From: Humulus lupulus
Taxonomy: Eukaryota; Streptophyta; Magnoliopsida; Rosales; Cannabaceae
Length of the DNA stretch: 64,000 nt
Direction: 5' to 3'
Assembly (NCBI RefSeq): GCF_963169125.1
Contig: NC_084794.1
Coordinates: forward strand, 159,141,858-159,205,857
A program made the position numbers and the translations under genes. The notes beneath the pieces were generated by a model. The model saw nothing but the letters and a program-made list of their open reading frames with translations, was not told where the DNA came from and ran no database searches. Shown here piece by piece: positions 1 to 10,606 of this stretch (the stretch's first letter is position 1; the number at the start of each line of letters is the position of its first letter).

Positions 1-1476
1 CTCATACTTGCCAATTCGAAATGATACCAGCACCTGTTTTGTAACCCTCACTTCACCACTATCATTCAACCACTGCAACTTGTATGGACAAGGATGTTTA
101 AGCGTTGGGAGCCCCAGCTTCTCAACCATGGAAGAACTAGCAACATTAGTACAACTACCTCCATCAATAATCACACTACATACCTTGTCTTTCACATGAC
201 AACGAGTGTGAAAGATGTTCGCCCGCTGCACCTCTTCTTCCTCTTCTTTTGCTTGCAAATTCAAGGCTCGTCGTGTGACTAGTGCAAGCATCTCACCAGA
301 TTCTGGCCCATACTCTTCATCATCGATAGAAGCATCTTCCAATGGTGGCATGTCAGCAAGATCATCTTCATCTTCAGAATCGAGCTCGCCACTTTCTCGA
401 ATCACCATAACTCTCTTGTTTGGACATTGGCTAGCTATGTGTCCTCGCCCCTGACATTTGAAACACTTTATCTCACTAGAACGGGACGAAGTAGGGGCTG
501 TTTTACCTTGAGGTGGTGTGGCTGTGGTGGTTGGTTTTGGTGTAGATGATGAAGTGGGTTGGTCTTCTTTCTTTGGATAGTTCGACCTCCAAGGTGTTGT
601 ACTTGGATTGTGTGGGCTCGGTCTTGACCTCGAACTTGAACTACCCTTCTTGAGCTGCCTCTCAACTTTGATTGCCATATGAACCAAATCCTCCAATTCC
701 ACATAATGGTGTAGCTCAATTGGGTCAGCAATCTCTCGGTTCAACCCATTCAAAAACCTTGCCATGGTTGCCTCCCGATCCTCTTCAACATTGGCTCTAA
801 TCATAGCCATCTCCATCTCCTTGAAATACTCATCAACACTTCTGTAGCCCTGACGAAGACCCTGCAACTTAAGGTAGAGATCTCGATAATAATGAGGTGG
901 TACAAACCGTCGCCTCATCACCCTCTTCATGGCCTCCCATGTGTCAATAGGGCGATCTCCACTCCGCCTCCTGTTGATGCACAACTGATCCCACCAAACA
1001 ATAGCATAATCAGTAAACTCAATGGCAGTAAGTTTTACATTCTTCATGTCGGAGTAGTTGTGACAATAAAAAACTAGCTCCATCTTCTTCTCCCACTCAA
1101 GGTATGCTTCAGGATCACTCTTCCCCTGAAATGCTGGGATTCTCATTTTGATATTCCCCATATAATTATCTACCTGGTTCCTATCTTCTCTATTCCCACC
1201 ATACCTCCTATGGTTACCCGTCGACATCCTATCAAACTCATCATCAGAAACTACCCCTTCTAAATCCCCTTCATTCTCATCCTCCCTTTGGTGTACCCTA
1301 CCGCTCCTTGGTCTCCGTTGTGCCCCCTCTTCTACCCTATCCAACCGCTCATGTATTTGCTCACACTCCTCCCTCAACATCCTCCTCATCTCCCCCATTA
1401 AAGCTTCAATTTGTAGATTTGGAACTGTAGGTGGTGGAGCGTCATTGCCTGCATTTCTTTCTGTATTTTGTGACAT
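1..1476 (-). CDS. Family A gag-protease polyprotein, 5' part, open to the window edge
   Basis: The start is the ATG at 1476 on the minus strand, giving a protein beginning MSQNTERN. The frame appears open for about 491 codons: the reading phase is the same at 1476, around 240 and at position 1, and the codon that is TAG in A4 and A5 is CAG here (about 34-36). In order it has an acidic N-terminal segment, a retrotransposon gag domain (motifs [11 protein letters not shown] and [15 protein letters not shown], about 1140-700), a basic Ser/Pro-rich linker, a CCHC zinc knuckle CFKCQGRGHIASQC (about 470-425), an acidic stretch, and an aspartic protease active-site region IIDGGSCTNVAS (about 180-140). 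The active site is D-G-G rather than the commoner D-S/T-G. Gag would package the RNA and the protease would cleave the polyprotein. It is the best-preserved family A gag in the window. Confidence 0.85.
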   Translation of the reverse strand, partial: MSQNTERNAGNDAPPPTVPNLQIEALMGEMRRMLREECEQIHERLDRVEEGAQRRPRSGRVHQREDENEGDLEGVVSDDEFDRMSTGNHRRYGGNREDRNQVDNYMGNIKMRIPAFQGKSDPEAYLEWEKKMELVFYCHNYSDMKNVKLTAIEFTDYAIVWWDQLCINRRRSGDRPIDTWEAMKRVMRRRFVPPHYYRDLYLKLQGLRQGYRSVDEYFKEMEMAMIRANVEEDREATMARFLNGLNREIADPIELHHYVELEDLVHMAIKVERQLKKGSSSSRSRPSPHNPSTTPWRSNYPKKEDQPTSSSTPKPTTTATPPQGKTAPTSSRSSEIKCFKCQGRGHIASQCPNKRVMVIRESGELDSEDEDDLADMPPLEDASIDDEEYGPESGEMLALVTRRALNLQAKEEEEEVQRANIFHTRCHVKDKVCSVIIDGGSCTNVASSSMVEKLGLPTLKHPCPYKLQWLNDSGEVRVTKQVLVSFRIGKYE

Positions 1477-2818
1477 GATGGAGAATCTGCAAAACAATAA
1501 GGTTAGACAAATATAGAAAGGACCTCACTGCACTCCCTCACATGTTTCACTCAAAGAAAATGGTCACTCAAGTACACTCGTGTTTGCACTCAATGATGGC
1601 TTTTACCCTCAAATAAGCTCACACCTCTGCCTTTTTCCACTCTATTTTCTTCTTTAAGCTCTTTTAAAACTAATGAAACGGTGATATGGAGGTTCAAGCA
1701 GCCAATTCTACCAAACAAATCAAACGAAAACCGATGAAAAAGTGGCGAAAAATGGTGATTTTTGTAACACTTGTGTGGGGTTTTGGCAAAAGGGCCTCTA
1801 GACTATGGGAAACAAGAATAGAACAAAAAATTTTAAGAAGGGTTTCCAGACTCTTTTTTCTTTTTTCTTTTTTTTTTTTTGAGTTCGGATCTCCTTGAAA
1901 TTAAGAACACCAAAGAACCAATCCGAAAACCAAGCAAACTGTGGTACTATAACAGATTCAAGAACAATCCCAATAACAGAAAACGATTATTCCCAAAATC
2001 TAATCTGTGATTCAACCAATAAGATCAAAACCAAACTAATTTGTGGCACTATAACAGTCTCGGATTCCACAACAAATAAACGAACCAATTGAAACCAGGG
2101 ACACAATTGAAACAAGGGAATTATCAATACCAATTTCAGATTTCATAACAAGAACATGAGAAACCCAAGGCAAAATTCGGATTTAACAATAAGAATAAGA
2201 GAAACTCAAGCCCAACTCAGATTTCACCGTAAGAACAAGAGAAATCTCAAACCCAATTTCAGATTTTACAATAAGAACAAGAGAAACTCAATCCCAATTT
2301 CAGATTTCACAATAAGAATAAGAGAATCTCAATCCCAATTTCAGATTTCACAATGAGAATAAGAGAAAACTCAATGCCAATTCGGATTGCACAATAAGAA
2401 CAAGAGAAACCCAAAAGCACATTCGGATTTAACAACAAAACAAGAGGACTCAATGAAAATTCGGTTTTCACAATTAAGAACCCTAATTCAAGATTTTAGA
2501 AACGAAAAGAAAACAAAATAGGGGAAATTTCAGAAACCCTAATTCAATTGCAATATTTGAACAAAGAAACAAAATGGAAAAACAAGAAAAAAAAAAGATA
2601 GGCAAACCGTATGAACCTAGGCTCGGATTTCAAACAAGGAAACAATTGAAATAAGGAAAACAACAAGATCTAGAATAGTTTCAGATTTCACAAGGAAACA
2701 AGGACAAAGAAATCAAAACACGAGTAGATGATGAATTTTTTATTTTTTTTTCTAATATAGAAACACGAATTGAAAGAAAAACACAAAGTAAAGGAAAGGC
2801 CAAACCGGATGATCCTAA
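1477..2818 (-). other. Family A leader (5' untranslated region) of A1
   Basis: This AT-rich region lies between the primer site and the gag start and shows no supported gene. It contains a degenerate minisatellite (see 2139-2463). Segments near 1500-1560 match the leader immediately before the gag start in A4 and A7 (GTGAGGGAGTG-like motif), which supports the placement of the gag start. Confidence 0.7.
2139..2463 (-). repeat. Degenerate minisatellite of about 41 bp in the A1 leader
   Basis: About eight head-to-tail units share the plus-strand core AAGAGAAACTCAATCCCAAT followed by TTCAGATTTCACAATAAGAA. Unit lengths vary from about 38 to 44 bp. Related but fewer units occur in the A4 leader (about 47860-48060). 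Confidence 0.75.
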
Positions 2819-2819
2819 T

Positions 2820-2830
2820 CTCTGATACCA
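2820..2830 (-). other. Primer binding site, initiator Met-tRNA type
   Basis: The minus-strand sequence TGGTATCAGAG sits two bases after the LTR end and is complementary to the 3' end of plant initiator Met-tRNA (ending CTCTGATACCA). This fixes 2833 as the LTR/internal boundary and the element as minus-strand oriented. Confidence 0.85.
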
Positions 2831-2832
2831 AC

Positions 2833-3456
2833 TGATACGAACCACACCAACATTGTGATGAAACCCGACACCAAATATGGAACAGCCACCAAAAACATAC
2901 GAGATTGGAATGGAACCGCGACCCAATGCTTAGCCAAGCACGAACCTTGGTATGAGGAAGACGCCACAAACGGGGATGGAATCCGTTTGATAAGTCAGGA
3001 TGAACGCCACAAGGAATCTCCTTGATAAGTTCAAAAGTTTCTTCAAGAACTCAAGAAGAAATAAACTCACAATTTCATTCAACATAATCTGATTTTTTTC
3101 CAAATGTTTTCAAGGCCTTATATAGCCAAAAAATACATCAAGACAAGCCCCTTTGTCTTCCTAAAGCAAAACCGAAATTTAAAAAAACAAGCCTTTTTGT
3201 CTTCCTAATGAAAACCGAAATTAAAGAAGCCTTTTGTCTTCCTAATGAAAACCGAAATTAAAGACAAAAGGACTCTTGGACTCACACAAGTCAAGTGTTT
3301 GACTTTTTCACAAAATAAACAAAGACTAAATAAAAATATAAGATGACAAAATACAATAAGACTCATCAAGCTCCTAAACTGAGGCTTTTGGCTCGCGCCC
3401 TCGTCACCAGGCCAACTGGAACTAGACTTGGATCTTTAGTTTTGGTGTCCTCATCA
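2833..3456 (-). repeat. 5' LTR of A1
   Basis: The 624-bp LTR starts TGATGAGG and ends GTATCA. Its first 90 bases encode the end of the polyprotein when the same LTR stands at the 3' end (DEDTKTK... GLVTRARAKRLSLGA in A4). It holds three tandem repeats of about 40 bp around 3130-3260, each containing TTGTCTT and AAGACAA as a short hairpin, and a TATATAA-type box on the minus strand near 3118. Confidence 0.88.
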
Positions 3457-4071
3457 AGGTATAGCCCGCCGCAACCCGTGTCCTTCAGCAGAGTGGCATT
3501 TGGCCTCTAACTTGAGCGTGTCGTGACCTTTAAGGGGCTGGGTCGCGGCTCAAAAAATTTGGGTTGTTTGAGGGTTTTAATCTCAGGGAGGCTCAGGGGT
3601 TCGAACCTAAGCACTCTGGACAATTTCTACTACACGATTTAGTAGAATTCGAGGTCCCGGAAGTTAGTTATTGTTTCCTAAACATTTATTTGGGGTTATG
3701 AATTGATGATCACCCATTGACACTGTGACTAGGTTTATCACTAAGACTCAGGACTGAGGATTGTGCTCGGGACCATCCTTTTAGTTCTCTACTCAGGATT
3801 CGAGGTAAGAATCCTGCACCCTTGTGTGGTTGTGAATGGGACAGCCACTTGTGAATCCCAACTTCTAAGTCCCTGATGTTGTACAATCAAACACGTACAA
3901 AGTATAACAAGTGTTAAAATTATAGAAATAATAAAGACGATAATGACTACTCATTTTCTACTTAATATTATCTAATATGATTATATTCCATTTCCAAAAT
4001 ACTAATTTTGCTTAGCATTCTAGTTGTATGTGAGTTGGGTTTGAATTCAAAGTTCACATACAAATTACTTG
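3457..4071 (+). repeat. Tekay/Del-like LTR fragment (T1)
   Basis: The segment resembles 9370-9700 of the solo LTR at 8146-10606: it shares GGTCGCGGCT, a GGTTCGAACCTAAG/GGATCGAGCCTAGG block, AGAATTCGAGGTCCCGGAAG and GAGGTAAGAATCCTGCACC. A1 is inserted at its left edge. From about 3900 it becomes AT-rich and similarity fades. No gene is visible. Confidence 0.7.
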
Positions 4072-4783
4072 TGTTATCCCTGTTTTTCACCTGTAACACA
4101 TGGCATGACCCAATGGGTTCGTGGGCCTTCTTAAAGAAATCTGGCCCCATCCTGAGCCTAAGCACCATCAAGCACAACAACGTTCGATGGGATGCAGGCC
4201 CGACTAATCTTCCAGGATGCCAACTGAGGTGGCAAACTAACTAGTCAATGGAGATAGACCTTATCAAGAATCCAGGGGAGATACTCAGTGCCACGAGTCC
4301 TAGTGAATGAACCTAGACTCCAGGATGTGAACCAAGACATTGGTAAACGAACCCATACTAGACTTCCAGATAGAGCAAGCCTAGCTAGCCCCAATGATGA
4401 CTGTCCCCATGAAATCCGATAGTTGGTCTCCTCAACTAACCTGCAGAAGAGGGTACGCACGAAACGTACACTGTTCCTAGGAAACAGTGCTGCCACTACT
4501 ATCACAGATCCTAGCTAGGCTTGCCCACTGTGCTTGACTGCCTATAAATAGGGCCAGTTGTGCACTGTAGCAGGGATACCAGATTTTTCTTTTGTAAGCA
4601 ATACTTTGCTAAAACTTGTAGAGAACTCCATTGTCAAAAGCTCTCTAAGGCTTATAACTGACTCATGGACTAAGGTTCATTAACACCCCAACCACGTAAA
4701 AACACTGATTGTTCATCTCTAATTCTTTCTTTTCAGCTCTTGCTTCTTAATATATTTCTAGTTTCCGAAAAACTCGGTAAACA
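4072..4783 (+). repeat. 5' LTR of Tat-B
   Basis: The start TGTTATCCC and the later ACATGGCATGA resemble the Tat-C LTR start on the minus strand (TGTTATCCC, then CACGTGGCATGA). The LTR ends GGTAAACA just before the primer site. The left boundary is inferred from this similarity, with no duplicate LTR to confirm it. Confidence 0.7.
4543..4550 (+). promoter_or_regulatory. LTR TATA box of Tat-B
   Basis: TATAAATA followed by GGGCCAGTTG, about 240 bp before the LTR end. The position is typical of a retroelement U3 promoter. Confidence 0.65.
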
Positions 4784-4800
4784 TTTGATGCTTTCATTGA
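4784..4800 (+). other. Primer binding site of Tat-B
   Basis: TTTGATGCTTTCATTGA directly follows the LTR end CA. The Tat-C primer site is TTTTGGTGCTTTCATTGAGA, so the two elements share the block TGCTTTCATTGA. I did not identify the cognate tRNA. Confidence 0.6.
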
Positions 4801-4841
4801 TAGCTAAAGGAAGCTTGAATCATTCTCGATCATCTGCGAAA

Positions 4842-7054
4842 ATGGTGAACACTAGGTATACCGTGTTTGATCCTGCTCACCAGCAACAACAAGACGATGG
4901 AGAACCATTTCCCAACCAACCATTCCTCAAGACCAACCCAAGGACACACCTTATCAGGGGCCTCTGCCCGACAATTCCCAAAACTTCAGGGACAGCGGTG
5001 ACTATGACGAAGGCCATTACGAGGAAGATAAAGGGGAATATGAGGATCACGAGGCCGAAAACCCCATTGATCCTGACGAGAAGGATATGGATCCTGAACA
5101 AGAGGATCCAGAGGTGATTCGCCTGAGACAATAGGTCCTGGATCAAGAAGCTAGGATAGCTGAACAAAAGGAAACCACATGCCAAATGCAAGACTCCTTC
5201 CTGGCTCTTCGGGCCTTTATTGTTGCCCAAGGATTTGCAGCCAATCCTTCAATTGTTCCTCCTCCAGGAGCGCAGCTTCCTGTCCCACCTATCAGGACAA
5301 GCATACCCAACGATGCCAGCCCCATTCCTCCTCTGAGAGCATCCCTGCATCCCAGAGCCGGCCCATCGAATCCTGCTCATGAGAAAGGAAAAGCCAAAAT
5401 GGATGATCCTATTGGAAAAACAAACCCCTAGAAGAAAGCTCATCCTGTTCCAAGAACCGGGGCTAACCCAGGGCAATTCCCTAGGAAAGAACGGATGAAT
5501 CCTGTCACAAGACAGGATCATCCGAACGATCCGCAGGGGAAGCGCCCACAGGGTATTAAGCCCTGGAGCATCCCTAAATAGGACGAACGGGAACAACACT
5601 TTTATCCCAGCACCTCCTGATCAAGGATCACGGAGGGCAAAAATGCAAAGAGCAGCCGGAAGCAATTAGTTCGAGAGACGATACTTTCCGAGTAGACTTG
5701 CGTGACGGCCTCAACGCCCGAAAGGAGAGGGTCTGCAAGGAAAAGATTCTCCCCTGAGGAGGTGACTTGAGGAATAACCTCAATGACAGGAGGAACGAGA
5801 GAGTCCCCTTGGATGATGGAATGGCCAAACAGTTCATGGAACAACTGGCCGCTCTTAAAAGAGTCACGAACCGCTTGGTCCAAAAATAAGAAGACAGAGG
5901 TTCTGATTCCGAAGATGAAGAAAAGGAGCCATGCACCAGGCACATAATGGATGTTGTGCCACCAAAGGGGTTCAAGATGCTAGACCTACCCGCCTATACT
6001 GGGAAAACGGACCCCAGATATCACTTGTCCCGCTACAATCACCTGATGATTGTAGCTCACATTTGCGACAACAGCAAGTGCCTATGTTTCTCAATCACTC
6101 TGGTGGGACCCACAGATGAGTGGTGGAAAAGACTTAAGGCAGGATCGATCCAGTCTTAGAACAGATTGTAGTCAGCATTCCGTAAATAGTTTGTGGTTGC
6201 CATAAATCTAGACATGCAAGTTAGTGCATTGGCTAATGACAAGCATCATCCCAAAAAACTCTTAGGGCTTACATCCAACTCTTTACGGAGGAAGCCTCAA
6301 CAAAAACTAAGGTGGATGACGGACAGTTCCTGATGGCTCTCCAGTCCAGGATTAGAGTTGGGTCCCCTCTCTCGGACGACATGCAGTGCAGCAAGGTGGC
6401 CACTCTTGAAGAATTCATCAGGAGGGCCCAAGGTTTCATCAACTGGGAAGAGGCCCGAATCCAGACCTCTGGGTGGCAGCCAACAACCCAGTCAACTGCC
6501 CAAACCTTCCCTAGATACGGAGGATAGTATCTGAAAAATATCTATTTGGCACCCCTAGCAGCGTCCAGATCCGTTAGGACCCTTGGGATGGCATTTATAA
6601 CCCTGACGGTCTATGGGCCCACTTCAACGGGGTATGCTCTGGCTCCATCAGCCCCATTTTCTGGGTAAGAAGTGGCACGACCGGGTACAGTGTCGCTCCC
6701 GGTGGTGCCTAACCACCTCAAGCCAGAGGAGTTGAGGCAAGCATAAACCCCTCTCGAGGAAAGATATTGGCCAAGAGTCAAAATCAATCCGAGCTATCAA
6801 AGAAGGGAAAAAAGGGGTGTGAGTCCCAATACACGGAATATACCAACCTAGTGGACACCCGGGAAAATATCTACCTGGCAACGGGCAACGTAGTCCATTA
6901 CCAGAAGCCAACCCCAATTTTTAAAGGGGGAAAGAATTCGAGGGACACCAACAAAATGTGCGCCTACCACAAGGACATGGGTCACATGACCGAAGAATGT
7001 CGTCAGCTGAAGGACGAGATCGAGAACTTGATCAAACTGGGGCATCTCCACTAA
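4842..7054 (+). pseudogene. Tat-B gag, with frameshifts and stops
   Basis: The likely start is the ATG at 4842 (MVNTRYTVFDPAH). Coding continues in shifting frames: an acidic stretch to about 5130, a Pro-rich stretch 5180-5430, the gag core at about 5947-6160 (FKMLDLPAYTGKTDP, DEWWKRLKAGSIQ), continuing 6312-6527 (VATLEEFIRRAQGFINWEEA), and a zinc knuckle CAYHKDMGHMTEEC near 6959-7000. Several stops and frameshifts separate these blocks, so no functional Gag is expected. In a live element this protein would form the virus-like particle. Confidence 0.8.
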
Positions 7055-7374
7055 TGGGTCGGGATGCCAACAGGGGCTCTGGGAATACCAACAGCTCCCA
7101 GACAACCTATGGTCCCAGGTGCACCTGGAACGTACCGACCTCCTCAAGGAGGGTACGCTACAAGTTCGGGAGCACAGGCCCCCCAGGGGGCCCTAATAGT
7201 GCAAGCACCGGGCCCGAAATGCCATATCCTCCTGGAACCACACCTCCACAGGTTGATGGCCATGTGGCCATCATATGAGGAGGCCCGCATCTGGGAGGGC
7301 CATCCCGGATTGATCAAAAAAGGTACCCAAGCGAGCTCGATCACGAACATGAGGTATGCGCCTCAGTCCAAACT

Positions 7375-8145
7375 TTGGCCCAACACCTGAAATTGATGAA
7401 CCTGCTCATCACGTTCACAAAAGAGGATGCCCGGAACGTTCATTTCCCGCATCATGACCCATTGGTCATTGATGCCCAAATCTCCAACAAAAGGGTATCC
7501 CAAGTGTTGGTGGATGACGGGAGCTCCGTCAACGTACTATTCAAGCCGGCATTCACAGAAATTGGGTTGACAGAGGCAGATCTGGCCTCATGCCCAACAG
7601 AGATCTACGGATTCAATGGGGATTCATTGCTCCCGATGGGTAAGATTCAACTACCCGTGATGTTGGGGAACGAGGTTTAGGGCTCGTTCAAATATTGCAC
7701 TTTCGTAGTGGTAGACTGCCCTAATGCGTACAACGTAATTTTTTGTCGTCCCGCTTTAGTCGATTTCGGTGCCATCACCCCCATCCACCATCTTTGCATG
7801 AATTTCCCATGCGATAACGCAATAGTGGGAACTATACAGGGAGATCAAAAGAGTGCTTGAAAGTGTTATCACATCTCTGCCCGACCAATCTTCATGGTCC
7901 ATGAAGAGCCTCTTGAAGAGGAAAATTCTGATCCAATCCCACCACCACAGCCAGCACGGAGGGTGGTCTCGGAGGAGGATGAATTGGATCCGCAAATAGA
8001 AGCGGATAAGGCATTAGAACCCATGGAGGAGGTAGAAGATGTGTGCATCAATGACAGCAACATGACCAAAGTAATTCGAGTCGGGAAAAACCTGAACTCG
8101 AAGGTCAGGGCTACTATAATTGCTTGGGTGAAAGAGAAACAGGAT
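7375..8145 (+). pseudogene. Tat-B protease and start of pol, interrupted by a solo LTR
   Basis: The protein text includes FTKEDARNVHFPHHDPLVID, then the protease active-site region VLVDDGSSVNVLF (about 7507-7545), with D-D-G where Tat-C has D-T-G. A stop at 7678 and further ones break the frame. The following VVVDCPNAYNV block is the usual region after the protease. Coding stops at AGGAT (8141-8145), where the solo LTR is inserted, and resumes at 10607. Confidence 0.8.
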
Positions 8146-10606
8146 TGTAACGACCCAAAATTACTAATAAGGCTTAAGGGCCTTGGTTAGTGTGTCGGGA
8201 GGGCATAATTGGAGGTTAAGAGAATTAATGATAAGAAAGCATGAATATGGGTATTGGATAAGTAATGTGGGCCCTGTTTGGATGGTAAGGGTGTTATTGT
8301 AATTTTGGCCCGTTAGGGCATAAATGTGAATGTGTGTGATAAATCGTTGGGACCACATTATTATGTGGATAGATAGATAAATGTTTATGTATGTACAGGT
8401 GTGCGCAATTGTAACTATCGGCATAAGGCGATCCTAGGGAGCAGGTAGCGGGAAAAGTCACAACGGGGCTTAATAGTTGGCTTTGGATAAGTCAGGGATA
8501 TTATAGGTATCGGGTAGTTATTTAGACTGTCGGGTTATGAAAATAAATATATGGAGATATATTTGAGGTTAGAAAGTCTAGGTGGGAATATTGGGGAATT
8601 TTACTGTTTTGGCCTCGGGGATGGTTCCAGCACCCCGAGCCTTGGGAATTAACTTAGCAGATAAGATAAACTTAAGGAAACCCCTAGAGGAAAATAAACC
8701 GACTCTTTTTCAGCTCTATACTCTACTCTCTCTTAAGGGAAAACAAGGCAAAAGGAACAGTGAAATCTAAAGGGAAACAAGCTAGGAAATCTCTAGAAAT
8801 TGAGGCTGGATCTTTGGGGCTTAGCTCAAGAATCATCCAAGGAATAGAATCAACACTAAGGTAAGCATTGAATCTTCTTTTCTATGATTATAAATTCTCG
8901 GTTTTGGTTTGGTTTTGAGGTAAACATGGTTTTGATGTTTAAAGACAGAATTAAGGAGGAAAGCTTGGGAATTAGCTTGGTTTTGGCTTGGTGAAGTGGT
9001 TCAGCAGAAGAGGTAAGTTTCAATTCATGGTTTAGTGGTTTTAATCTGAGTTTGAATGGTTAGTTTGAGTGTTTGAGGTTCTTGAGTTTCAGAAGTTAGA
9101 GATGGGGTTCTAGTAGGTTATTGGGCTATAATTCTGTTGAATTATGCTGTTTAAATTATGCTAAGAGTGTTGGGAATGGTTGATAATGAAATAGAGAGCT
9201 TTGGGATGATTTTGGATAAGGTTTAGAGGTTGGAAATGGTGGAAATTCTGGGCTCAAAGGGAAGGGCGGCCCTAGGTTGAAGATAAGCCAGGAGGGCTCG
9301 GCCAAGGGGGAGCGTTGCGGCGCCCAAGGCAAGGGCCGTGGCACGTGTCTTCTTTCAGGGAGGGCCTTGGTTCTGTTTAAGGGTAGGGTCGCGGCTAAGC
9401 TTTAGGGGTCGCAGCCCTTAGACGCATACTTGAACGTTCAAGGTTTTAAAGTACGGGGATCGAGCCTAGGGTGCTCGGGATCAATTTCACCACCGTGCTT
9501 GGTGGGATTCGACTTCCCGGAAGCTAGTTTTGTACATGAAAACCTATATGTGAATATTAATGGAATCCATTATCTTGGTTGTGACTAGGTGATAAGCTAG
9601 GGCTCGGGGATGGATCGTCCTCTCTAATTAAAGCACTTGGAGTCAAGGTAAGAAAACTACACCTGTGTATGTGGATAGGATGGGACTAAGTGTTCCCGAT
9701 AATTGAATGTATTATTATGTGATCATAATAAACCATGTGAATATGTTGGGACTAAGAGTTCCCTATAATCCTATGAATGTCATAAGGTGGTATTATGCCA
9801 CGGGGACATGTGGTAACGGCCTAAGGGTGCCGAAATCCACACTTGCGCATATGGCGCGGCTCGGACACTGGTATCCGAGGACAGCTTATTATACACTGAG
9901 CTCGGTTAAGCTGGCCGGAGTCAGTGGGCATGTCACTGGAGTTGGCCTAAGCGAGCCAAAGGCAGTGAGTTAAACAGAGGGTGCGGCCTGTGGGCATTAA
10001 CCCTAGTTATTGCTTGATATGTGTTATTGTGGATTATTGTTTGTAACTTAATGAGTATCTGGAGCTGGATTAATGGTTATTGATCAGTGTGTTGGTTTGA
10101 ATGAATTTTATGGCTTGATGGAACCGAATAGTATTTTGTGGTTATTGAACTATGCTTTGTGAACTGCTAGCTGTTAATACTGTTATGTTATGATATTACG
10201 TTTTCTTGCTGGGCTTCGGATCACGGGTGCTACATGGTGCAGGTAAGACCAGTTAACCAAGGGTTGGAGAGCTCTGGGGGCGAGGTATACATTGTCAGCT
10301 GCTCGGCCACCACGGTTGAGGATTTGTACAGGAACGGGAACCTAAAACGTATATTTTGCCATTAGAGTGGCTTGGTTATTTACTTGTAATTAAGAATTTT
10401 GTATTTACGTTATTTAAACCCTGATTTGGAATCCCATGTATTAAACATCAGTTTTTAATAAAGTTTAATTGTTTATAACCAAAATTCTTTGAAACCTAAT
10501 CTGCTTGTGTCATTAGGAACACATTTTGAATTAAATGACTTGATTAGCAAGTCTTGCACTATTCCAAACACACGGTGTAACAGTCTTGGTTATCCATGGC
10601 GTTACA
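8146..10606 (+). mobile_element. Solo LTR of a Tekay/Del-like element (T2), TSD AGGAT
   Basis: The 2,461-bp LTR begins TGTAACG and ends CGTTACA, a perfect terminal inverted repeat, and is flanked by AGGAT at 8141-8145 and 10607-10611. It splits the Tat-B pol frame: coding reads into AGGAT on the left and out of it on the right. No internal domain is present, so this is a solo LTR left by LTR-LTR recombination. Related LTRs lie at 3457, 45790-52504 and 60115. Confidence 0.93.

Larger units (their letters stand above)
1..3456 (-). mobile_element. Family A non-autonomous LTR retrotransposon, copy A1 (partial)
   Basis: Read on the minus strand, this is a 5' LTR (3456 to 2833), a primer binding site, a long AT-rich leader, and a gag-protease frame that runs off the window edge. 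The LTR starts TGATGAGGACACC and ends GTTCGTATCA, the same ends that are flanked by target duplications in copies A3, A4 and A6. The element interrupts a Tekay-like LTR whose remainder follows at 3457. Its far end and target duplication lie outside the window. Assignment to a CRM-like chromovirus lineage is an inference from the TRARAK-type tail coded in the LTR and the initiator-Met primer site; no reverse transcriptase is available to test it. Confidence 0.9.

Noticed and set aside
2139..2463. CRISPR-like array in the A1 leader
   Set aside because: Units are contiguous and diverged with no unique spacers, and the setting is a plant retroelement.
2833..3456. Tandem or shared-LTR array, because pol-tail coding seemed to lie upstream of an LTR that is followed by a primer site
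   Set aside because: The A3 and A6 solo LTRs, with perfect 5-bp duplications, show that the pol tail is part of the LTR itself. A normal 5' LTR therefore contains it.
4092..4783. Tat-B LTR starting at TGTAACACATGG (4092)
   Set aside because: TGTTATCCC at 4072 matches the Tat-C LTR start and gives the better homologous boundary.
10571..10582. Right end of solo LTR T2 at GGTGTAACA (10582)
   Set aside because: No duplication matches there. CGTTACA at 10606 followed by AGGAT matches both the terminal inverted repeat and the target duplication.
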